This document shows positions 33,844 to 41,083 of a DNA stretch of 64,000 bases, in pieces. Origin of the DNA: Streptomyces sp. WZ-12 (GTDB taxonomy: Bacteria > Actinomycetota > Actinomycetes > Streptomycetales > Streptomycetaceae). The position numbers and the translations under genes are program-made. The stretch spans positions 2,232,001 through 2,296,000 of the forward strand of contig NZ_CP118574.1 in assembly GCF_028898845.1 (NCBI RefSeq). The letters run 5' to 3'. Every line of letters begins with the position of its first letter. Position 1 is the stretch's first letter. The notes beneath the pieces were generated by a model. That model was not told the origin of the DNA. It saw only the letters and a program-made list of their open reading frames with translations, and did no database searches.

Positions 33844-34614
33844 TTGTTGATGGCGGCAGCCCATTTCGCGCGGAACGAACGGTTCATGAACACGCTGGAC
33901 CCCACCGAGAACGATGTCTTCCCGCAGGTGAAATCAGCATGGGGCGAAACCCTGAACCTCGGGGACCTCGCCGCTCTCCTGATCGACCGCCTCAACGCAC
34001 AGGGCCTCCAGCCCAGCCCCGGGGCTAAGGAAGTCGCCTCCCGCCTGCATCAGCTCCAGGCCCGCCTCGCCACTGCCGCCAACCACCTGCACAAGGCCAA
34101 GCAACTGCTGATGGCCGCCCACCACCCGTTCGACATCCCGACCGCAGACCGCAAAGCGCAACTGATCCAGGGCGGCGCGGCGCACATCCGAGCAGCCCGG
34201 GAAGAGTGTGCACCGTTGGCCGACATGGTCGTCGAAGCGGCCGAGCGCCTAGCCCGGGAACACCACCGGCAAGGTCGCCCTCCCGTCAACCCCACGCCAC
34301 CGGTCACCTTGTCCTCGACGCAGATCAGCGCCCTGCGCGCCGTCGCCCAAGGCCGGGTGGACATCACCCGTGTCGACGGGCCCGTCCACGTGCGTTGCCG
34401 CGGAGGTCGGGTGAGCTACCCCACGCTGCGGGCGCTGGAGCGCCGGCAGTTGGTCCATCGCGACCCCGTGGTGGACGAGGAGGACGTCGTGCTGACGCGG
34501 GAGGGCGCCGCGGTACTGGCCGCCACCTCCGCTCAACCACCGCCCTCCACACCGCGCCCCGCTCTCTCCCGCGCACCAGCTCCCCCCAAGTCCTCCACCC
34601 CTCACACTCGTTGA
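33844..34614 (+). CDS. Winged-helix-like mobile-block protein (copy 1)
   Basis: The protein is helical in residues 1-150 and ends in a winged-helix-like module: LSSTQISALRAVAQGRVDIT, VSYPTLRALERRQLVHRDP, LTREGAAVLA. It is a paralogue of the gene ending at 37731. The matching region (xAEQLL...) starts before the first TTG/ATG at 33844-33850. In-frame upstream sequence offers only an ATC at 33814, five bases after AAGAAGG, and a CTG. Both copies lie directly downstream of a DUF317 gene, so the pair is a duplicated module. Confidence 0.6.
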   Translation: MLMAAAHFARNERFMNTLDPTENDVFPQVKSAWGETLNLGDLAALLIDRLNAQGLQPSPGAKEVASRLHQLQARLATAANHLHKAKQLLMAAHHPFDIPTADRKAQLIQGGAAHIRAAREECAPLADMVVEAAERLAREHHRQGRPPVNPTPPVTLSSTQISALRAVAQGRVDITRVDGPVHVRCRGGRVSYPTLRALERRQLVHRDPVVDEEDVVLTREGAAVLAATSAQPPPSTPRPALSRAPAPPKSSTPHTR

Positions 34615-34626
34615 CCTCGCGCAGAT

Positions 34627-35430
34627 ATGCCTCTACCTCTCCCCTCCGCGCCCTCCCTCTCGCACCTGATGTCCCGTCCTCGTACCGCTCTGGGGGTGTT
34701 CGTCCCCGCCGGTCTGTCCGACGTCGCCGACGAAGCCCGCATGCTCGGCGACCTGTCCCGCAGCGGTGCTGCCCTGTTCGAAATCGGGGCGCCGGCCGCC
34801 GATCCGGTACTCGACGGGCCGGTCATCGCCTCCGCCTACCGCCAGGCCCTGCGCCGCGGCACCGACCTGGCCCGTCTCCAACAAACGATCGAGCGCGCCG
34901 CCGCGCTGGCGCCCACGGTGGTCGTGGCCTACTGGGCATCGCTCCAGCAGCACGGCCCCAGCCGGTTCGCGGCACGACTCGCTGCGGCCGGGGCGTGCGC
35001 AGTAATGGTTCCCGACCTACCCGCCGACCAGGCCGTCGCATGGCGACAGGCCACCGGCTCGGTCGGCCTGCTCGCACCCGCCCTCATCCCCCGCCAGATG
35101 CCCAAGGAGAAGCTGGGTGCGGTGGCCGCCGCGGCGTCCGGCTGGCTCTACGCCCCGGCCAGCACCGGCCCCACCGGCTACCGCGGGCCGCTCGACACCC
35201 CCGCCCTGGCCCAGGAAGTCGAACGGCTCCGCGCGACCAGCACGCTCCCGATCGTCTCCGGCATCGGCGTGTCCACCCCCGCCAAAGCCGCCGCCGTCGC
35301 TCCGCTGGTGGACGCCGTGATCATCGGCACCCCCATCGTCCGCGCCCTGACCACCACACCACACAACACCCCATCAATGGTTGCGCAGTTCGCCGCTGCC
35401 GTCGCCGCCCGCCAGGTGCACCATGGCTGA
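34627..35430 (+). CDS. Tryptophan synthase alpha-chain-like protein
   Basis: The 267-aa protein fits the TrpA TIM barrel: RTALGVFVPAGLSD, FEIGAPAADPVLDGPVI, a central MVPDLPADQAVAW, LYAPASTGPTGYRG and IVSGIGVSTPAKAAAV. The catalytic Glu (Glu52) and Asp (Asp63) are present with the spacing of enteric Glu49/Asp60. TrpA cleaves indole-3-glycerol phosphate and works with TrpB, but no trpB or other trp gene is near. Its neighbours are DUF317 and unknown mobile-block genes, so its job is probably not standard tryptophan synthesis. Confidence 0.7.
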   Translation: MPLPLPSAPSLSHLMSRPRTALGVFVPAGLSDVADEARMLGDLSRSGAALFEIGAPAADPVLDGPVIASAYRQALRRGTDLARLQQTIERAAALAPTVVVAYWASLQQHGPSRFAARLAAAGACAVMVPDLPADQAVAWRQATGSVGLLAPALIPRQMPKEKLGAVAAAASGWLYAPASTGPTGYRGPLDTPALAQEVERLRATSTLPIVSGIGVSTPAKAAAVAPLVDAVIIGTPIVRALTTTPHNTPSMVAQFAAAVAARQVHHG

Positions 35431-35914
35431 GGACTACGGTCAGCGCGCGGCCCACGCCACCGCGCTCAGCACCCAACTGCGCACCTCCGGACCAGTCCCG
35501 ATGGTCGTCCTCGCCCAGCGGATCACCAGGGCGCAGGACCTCTCCCACACCGCTCTGGCAGATGTCCTCTCCCTAGCGCGTTCCAGCGCATCCCGGACCG
35601 AAGCCGGGCTCACAGCTCTCGGGTGCCTGGCGCGGGCGTCCCAGTACGCCCAGGAAGCCGCTGCCGCCCTGGGCACCTCCATGACCCAGTCCTTCGACGA
35701 CCTGCGCCGCAGCAAGGACGCCGGCGGCGCTCCGGTCGTCACCGTCGGTCCGCCCCCGCACCAGCTCCGGCAAGCAGCCGCCACCCTGCTCGATCGCGTC
35801 GCCCAGCAGTACGCCCAAGCGGGCGCGCTACAGGCAACGCGCGCGAAACCACAGCAGATCGCGCGGACGGCCGCCCCGGCAACCACCACGAGCTCTACCG
35901 CCCGTCGCCGGTGA
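35423..35914 (+). CDS. Mobile-block hypothetical protein
   Basis: The 163-aa helical protein (MAEDYGQRAAHATALS, LAQRITRAQDLSHTALADVLSLARSSASR, LLDRVAQQYAQAGAL) is recognised as no family. Its ATG overlaps the end of the TrpA-like gene by eight bases and its stop overlaps the next gene by four, so it belongs to the same tightly packed operon. Confidence 0.6.
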   Translation: MAEDYGQRAAHATALSTQLRTSGPVPMVVLAQRITRAQDLSHTALADVLSLARSSASRTEAGLTALGCLARASQYAQEAAAALGTSMTQSFDDLRRSKDAGGAPVVTVGPPPHQLRQAAATLLDRVAQQYAQAGALQATRAKPQQIARTAAPATTTSSTARRR

Positions 35915-36177
35915 CCTCACGCCCCAGGAGGGCTCCCATCCCCGAACAACTCCCTCTCCCCGAGCATCAGCGCGCACAGGCCCGTCTCACCATCGCGGAG
36001 CCGCTGACCGATGCCGTCGAGCAGCTCGAACTCGCCTCGACCATCTGCCACTACACCGCCACCGGCATCACCAACGACCTGGCACCCCTGCACGGCCACC
36101 GGGCGGTATCCGCCCAGCAGACCACCGTCGTGGCTGCTCCGTCCAACGCAGCGGCCGTACGGGGAGGCCACCGGTGA
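35911..36177 (+). CDS. Small mobile-block hypothetical protein
   Basis: This frame of 88 codons lies between two GTGA overlaps. It is predicted helical (AQARLTIAEPLTDAVEQLELASTIC). GTG 35911 overlaps the previous stop. A strong ribosome-binding sequence AGGAGGG at 35926-35932 lies five bases before an in-frame ATC at 35938, so the true N-terminus may be IPEQLPLPEH. The function is unknown. Confidence 0.5.
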   Translation: MTSRPRRAPIPEQLPLPEHQRAQARLTIAEPLTDAVEQLELASTICHYTATGITNDLAPLHGHRAVSAQQTTVVAAPSNAAAVRGGHR

Positions 36178-36887
36178 CCGCGTACGCGCCCGACGACCGG
36201 GTCATGGTCTCCCCGCGGTACATGGCAGGCGCCGGCGACCGGCTCGCCGACGCGATCGGCCCACTGATCCACCTCTTCAGCTGGACCACGCAGCACGACG
36301 CCGCCACCGGACACGTCAAGATCGACAGCCCCAACGGCAGTGTGTTCTGCGACTTCGACCCCCTCCACCCTCGCGGCACATGGTGGACGATCGCTCACCA
36401 CGAACCGTACTGGGAAGTGCAGTTCAGCCGGCAGACGCCCATGGAGGCCGTCGCCGCCGTCACCCAGGCTCTGCCGCAACTGCTCGGCGACCACCGACAC
36501 GCCGAGCGCATCCCGATCACGGACATGCCCCTGGACCAGATCGCGGCGCTCAACAACTGGACCGTCGAGGACGGCGCCCTGACCTCGCCCGACTGGTACT
36601 GCCAACTACTCCACACGCCCGATGAGGAAGTCGCCTGGCGGGCCGAGCACGTCTTCTACGAGAAGCAGCCGCTGGCCACCTTCACCCGCGACGTCCCCGA
36701 GGCCCTCGTCCGCAACTTCTTCGCCCACCTGGCCACGCCCACGGCGGTGCAACGGACCTTCGCCGACGTCCCCTTCAGCACGCGGTACGAGCACGGCCAC
36801 CTGATCACCCCGGTCCGCGGAGCCGTCATCAGTCCCCCCTTCGATCACGCCCTCGCTCAGCTCGACCGCCCCGGCCGAAGCCGCTGA
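36174..36887 (+). CDS. DUF317-domain protein (copy 2)
   Basis: The 237-aa protein starts MTAYAPDDRVMVSPRYMAGAGD. It has the two DUF317-type halves (KIDSPNGSVFCDFDPLHPRGTWWTIAHH, EVQFSRQTPMEAVAAVTQALPQLL, AWRAEHVFYEKQPLATF). It is related to the gene at 33061 and, like it, is followed by a winged-helix-like paralogue. The GTG start overlaps the preceding stop (GTGA). Confidence 0.72.
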   Translation: MTAYAPDDRVMVSPRYMAGAGDRLADAIGPLIHLFSWTTQHDAATGHVKIDSPNGSVFCDFDPLHPRGTWWTIAHHEPYWEVQFSRQTPMEAVAAVTQALPQLLGDHRHAERIPITDMPLDQIAALNNWTVEDGALTSPDWYCQLLHTPDEEVAWRAEHVFYEKQPLATFTRDVPEALVRNFFAHLATPTAVQRTFADVPFSTRYEHGHLITPVRGAVISPPFDHALAQLDRPGRSR

Positions 36888-37089
36888 GGCATCCCCTGCC
36901 CCGGAGCCATCCCTGCCCGAGAAGACCCTCACCCTTGAACCCGCCGAACAACTCCTCGCGCTGGCAGCCGACTTCACCCGCTTCAACGACGCCCACCTTC
37001 GGCACGCGCTCAACGGCACAACGCCCACCACTCTGCTGAACGCCCAGACCGATTCGGCTCAGGGTCTGGCCCGTTCCGCGCTGACCATC

Positions 37090-37731
37090 GTGGACACGCT
37101 CAATGCCCAGCCGATGTACCACAGCCCCGACATCCGCGCGGTGTACGCACGCGTACGCCAACTCGCCCATCTCGCGACCGACGCAGCCGACCACCTCATC
37201 GACGCCGTCGACATCCTCGACCACACCCGCGCGGGCCTGCCCGTTGAACTCGGCAACGACCTCCTGGCAGTCCTGACCGAGCAGCAGGCCCGAGAAGAAG
37301 CCGGCCGACGCTTCACCCTCGTCGCCAACCTCACCGCCCTGGGCTCCTCGGACGCCCTGGCCACCGCCGAACTCTTCGTTGCCGAACGCCGACACCGCGG
37401 CTTCGTACCCGAGCACCAGCCACCCGCCCTCTCCCCCACTCAGAGCGCCACGCTGCGCGCGGTCGCCCGCGGCGACGTCGCAATCACCAACAACAAGCCC
37501 TACCCGAGCCGCGAGGACATCCGCGTCAGCATCACCACCATCCGTGCCCTGGAAAGCCGCGGCCTAGTGATGCGCGAGGACTGCCCGGACTGGTTCCGCG
37601 ACGAGCGCCTCCATCTCACCGCAGGGGGGCGCCGCGACCTCGCCGCCTCGTTCGCACGGCCACGCCCCACCGGTGTGACCACACGCCCAGCACCACCAGT
37701 GCCGACGGCCGCTGCCAGCCGTTCCCGCTGA
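37090..37731 (+). CDS. Winged-helix-like mobile-block protein (copy 2)
   Basis: From GTG 37090 the protein has 213 aa and ends in the winged-helix-like module LSPTQSATLRAVARGDVAIT, VSITTIRALESRGLVMRED, LHLTAGGRRDL. It is a paralogue of the gene at 33844. The homology continues about 50 codons upstream (EPAEQLLALAADFTRFNDAHL from about 36937). That stretch is open to the previous gene but contains no ATG, GTG or TTG in frame. Either the N-terminus is lost or an unusual start is used. Confidence 0.55.
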   Translation: MDTLNAQPMYHSPDIRAVYARVRQLAHLATDAADHLIDAVDILDHTRAGLPVELGNDLLAVLTEQQAREEAGRRFTLVANLTALGSSDALATAELFVAERRHRGFVPEHQPPALSPTQSATLRAVARGDVAITNNKPYPSREDIRVSITTIRALESRGLVMREDCPDWFRDERLHLTAGGRRDLAASFARPRPTGVTTRPAPPVPTAAASRSR

Positions 37732-37759
37732 ATCCGCACCCCACTTCCCCGCAGACCTC

Positions 37760-38090
37760 ACGCCCCCGACATCGCGCCCGCCCTGGCCCCCAGGTCCACC
37801 CCGACGCCCCAGCGCGACGGAGACCAGCAACACGCCGTGCTCGCCCAGCTCGCCGAGCAGTCGCACGACGCCACCGAGATCCTCGAATGGGCGCGCGACA
37901 ACGCCTTCGGCCTCAACTGCTCGCCCCACCGGGGAATCGCTGCGAACGGCCACGGACGCCGCCCGCGAACTCGCCGACGGCCTCGACGAGGTAGCCCGCC
38001 TTCGCATCACCCCGCGCCCCCTCCCCGCCGCTGGCCGACCCGCCCACGGACAGCACCCCGCTCACCGCAAGGACGCCCCATTTCCGCCAA
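37760..38090 (+). pseudogene. Frameshifted remnant of a small mobile-block protein
   Basis: Between the winged-helix gene and the recombinase there is a coding-like stretch in two frames: AVLAQLAEQSHDATEILEWARDNAFG, then after about 37918 another frame with GESLRTATDAARELADGLDEVARLRI. Together they look like one short helical protein broken by an indel. No start is evident. The rest of the gap up to 38187 holds nothing I recognise. Confidence 0.35.
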
Positions 38091-38187
38091 CCCTGTATTC
38101 CGATCCATCTCGCTCGGCGCCGGTCTGTGCCGAGTTCCGCGTGTTGCATGTGGTCTGCGACGGTACGGCATGCTTCTGTTCCGGGCC

Positions 38188-39251
38188 ATGAGCGATCAAC
38201 TGCGGGGCTTCAGGTCCCGCTTCGGGGTCTGGTATCTGCGCCGCTGCGAGCCCGACCGGGCGGTGCCGTGGTCCGCCTCCGACCCGGTGCTGGCCGGTCT
38301 GCCGAGCTTGCGGGAATTCGCGGACAGTCACGGAACTCGGCCAGGCCAGGAATTCCTGATCAATTCCGACGGGCGCGTCATTTCCGAGGTCAATTCGTTC
38401 TTCGGGTCGTTGCGGATGCGGAACCGGTCGGCGGGGACGCGAGAGAAGTACGGGTACGCGCTGTGCATGTGGCTGGGCTTCCTCGACGCGGTGGGGGGCC
38501 GCTGGGACACAGCCGGCGCGGAGAACGTCGAGGGCTTCAAGTTCTGGCGGATGACGGACGAGTCGAACCCGGAGCGAGTGGCCGGTGGGACGGTGTCGGA
38601 CAACCTGGACGCGGTCAACGCCTTCTACGACTGGGCGGCTCCTCGCTTCGGGGTACGCAATCCGGTGATCCGGCTGGTGCACCAGCGGAGTTCGTCCTAT
38701 ACGGGTACTGCCGGTTTCGAGGCCGCACCGCATGTGGTGCGCGACCGGGATGTGAAGTGGCTCGATCCGGGCGGCTACGCCTTGTGGCGGGATGTGGGGC
38801 TGCGGGGCCTGGACCGTGAGGGACGGGAGGTGTCGGGGTGGCGGGGCCGTAACAGCCAGCGGGACTGCACGTTCACGGACGGCCTCTACGGCACCGGGTT
38901 GCGGCTGACGGAGTGGGCCAGCACCTTGATGCTGGAACTGCCCGGCGAGAGCGTCAGCAGGAACTACTCCACGTGCCGGCTGGCGTCGGCCTGCGCGAAG
39001 GGCGGCCGGGGGCGGCGTTATTGGATGCCGCGCACGGTACTGGCCGACGCGCTCGGCTACTGCGAAGGCGAGCGAGCCGCAGCGGTACGCCGCGCCCAGC
39101 GGGCCGGGCGTTACGAGCGGCCGGCCGAAGTCCTGGTCCTGCACCGGGTGCTGGGCCAGCGGCGGCTGCAGCTGGTCGACGGCACGGGAACGCTGATGCG
39201 GGTGTCGCCGCCCACCGGCAGGTCATCACCGCCCCGGCGGTGACGGGATGA
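38188..39251 (+). pseudogene. Tyrosine recombinase A of a Tn554/GIT-like set, internally deleted
   Basis: ATG 38188 opens a 351-codon frame (to 39243) with a SAM-like core-binding domain (TREKYGYALCMWLGFLDAV, TVSDNLDAVNAFYDWAAPRFG) and the arginine I box FTDGLYGTGLRLTEWASTL. The HxxR and Tyr boxes that should follow are missing: the frame ends in SPPTGRSSPPRR. A second frame running through ITAPAVTG ends at 39251 with a TGA that overlaps the next ATG by four bases, as the other three genes of the set do. An out-of-frame internal deletion near 39,200-39,215 explains this. Confidence 0.7.
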
Positions 39252-41083
39252 GCAGGGCGGGACGCCGGGCGGTGCTGCCCGGGGCCGGTTACCGGCTGCC
39301 GCAGCGGTTGTTCGTCGACGAGCGCCAGTGCCGTGTGAGGTTCTTCCCGGAACGCGGCGGCGAGCCGGTGGACATCGACCTGTCGGTCCTGCCGGTCGCA
39401 CGCGAACTGCGCGACTGGATGGCCCTGGGGGTGCTGGGGGTGACGGGTCCTGCCGGGACTCGCCGCACCACCACCTCGGCCCTGGACACGGTGAACATCC
39501 TGAAGCGGTTCGCCCGTTATCTGACCGCGCTCTCCAACCCTCCGACCGCTCCGGCCCAGCTTCGGGCCGTCCACCTGGACGGATACATGCTGACCGGGGC
39601 GACCACCCTGCACCGGGACATCTCTGCGCTGCGGACCATCTTGCGGTTCGCCCCCGATCCGCCGTCGGAGTTCGCCGCCCGCCTAGCCCAGGCACGGGTC
39701 GCCAAGTCCGATACGCCTACCTGCAGTTACACCGCAGCCGAGTTCCGGCGCATCACCACGACGGCGCGATCCGAACTGCGGGCCGCCGCCGCACGCATCC
39801 GCGCCGGCCGCCGGCTCCTGGCCGACTGGCGGGCGGGCTCCATCGACCGGGAGAGCGACCGGCTCCGATGGGAGATCGGTGATCTGCTGGACCATCTCCA
39901 ACGGCACGGCGACATTCCCCGCTACGAGTGCGGAACACCACGCGCACTGGAGGTCGTGCGCCGGGCCGGCGGCATCGGCGCGGTGTTCGCACACCTGCAC
40001 CTGACCCACCACGAGATCGGCGCCGCCGCGGTCTTGCTGCTCTGCCTGACCGGACAGAACTACTCGACCCTGGCTGCGGCAACCACCGCTCACCACCGGC
40101 CCGACGCGCATGCCGGGGGCACTCCGACCGCTCAGCTCGACCTGGTCAAGCCCCGTCGCGGGGGCCGCCGGGCCGCGATGACCGTGGCCTTGCGCGATGT
40201 CCCGGCGGAGCCGGCGGAGGCGCGTGAGGACCTGAACACGCCGTTCGGGGTCCATGCCCTGCTGCTGGACCTGGCCGCGCCCGCCCGCAACCGGCTGAAG
40301 TCCGACGCGCTGTTCGCGTTCTACAACGCCCGCAACGCCAGTGGCTTCGGCCATGGCCTGCCCAAGCAGATCCTGCAGCTGTGGGGCAAGGCCACCGACC
40401 TGGTCTGCGACGCACTCGATGGCGAAGGCCGGGCGGTGCCCCTGCACATCGACAGCCGACGGCTGCGGCTGACATGGCTAGAGATCAACCAGCGGCCGGT
40501 CGCCCACACGGAGACGACGCTGGCCAACGAATACCTGGCCCGCAACCGCGGGAACCTGGCCGAGTACCAGAAGATCGTCGCTGACGTCCTGGACCAGCAG
40601 GTCGCCCGCGCCCGCACCGCTCCCCCGATCCCGGTGCTGTCCGCCCAGGACATCGAACAGGCCCGCACCGATCCGGAGGCGGTGGCCGCCCGGCTCGGCC
40701 TGGACACAGCCACCCTCCAACAACTGATCACAGGCCGTCTGGACACGGTCCTCGCCGGCTGCACCAACCCGCTGGCCAGCCCCTACACCCCGGCCGGCAA
40801 GCCCTGCGGCGCTTCCTTCCTGCTCTGCCTCTCCTGCCCTTGCGCCAGAGCGACACCGGCCCATCTGCCCGTTCAGGTTCTCACCCTGGATGCGCTGAAG
40901 GCCCGTCAGCAGGAGATGACGCCGCTGCGCTGGGCCGAACGCCTGGCCGAACCCACCGCCCGGCTGACCGACCTGCTCAGCCATTACTCGCCTGCCGCCA
41001 TCGCGGACGCCCGCACCGCTGCCACCCCCGCCGACCAGGCGCTTGTCGACCGCTTCCTGAGCCGAGGACTGGATCTGACATGA
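39248..41083 (+). CDS. Large recombinase-like protein B of a Tn554/GIT-like set
   Basis: The 611-aa protein has a core-binding region (TTTSALDTVNILKRFARYLTAL) and a C-terminal half that resembles a tyrosine recombinase, with IDSRRLRLTWLEINQ and HTETTLANEYLARN at the expected HxxR and Tyr positions. At the arginine I box it reads LLCLTGQNYSTL with no Arg, so catalysis is doubtful. A Cys-rich tail (CLSCPCARATPAHLP) is also present. Overlaps with both neighbours are four bases. Confidence 0.7.
   Translation: MSRAGRRAVLPGAGYRLPQRLFVDERQCRVRFFPERGGEPVDIDLSVLPVARELRDWMALGVLGVTGPAGTRRTTTSALDTVNILKRFARYLTALSNPPTAPAQLRAVHLDGYMLTGATTLHRDISALRTILRFAPDPPSEFAARLAQARVAKSDTPTCSYTAAEFRRITTTARSELRAAAARIRAGRRLLADWRAGSIDRESDRLRWEIGDLLDHLQRHGDIPRYECGTPRALEVVRRAGGIGAVFAHLHLTHHEIGAAAVLLLCLTGQNYSTLAAATTAHHRPDAHAGGTPTAQLDLVKPRRGGRRAAMTVALRDVPAEPAEAREDLNTPFGVHALLLDLAAPARNRLKSDALFAFYNARNASGFGHGLPKQILQLWGKATDLVCDALDGEGRAVPLHIDSRRLRLTWLEINQRPVAHTETTLANEYLARNRGNLAEYQKIVADVLDQQVARARTAPPIPVLSAQDIEQARTDPEAVAARLGLDTATLQQLITGRLDTVLAGCTNPLASPYTPAGKPCGASFLLCLSCPCARATPAHLPVQVLTLDALKARQQEMTPLRWAERLAEPTARLTDLLSHYSPAAIADARTAATPADQALVDRFLSRGLDLT

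Noticed and set aside
39190..39260. Programmed frameshift in recombinase A.
   Set aside because: Both frames together still lack the HxxR and Tyr boxes, so a slip cannot restore a whole enzyme; a deletion fits better.
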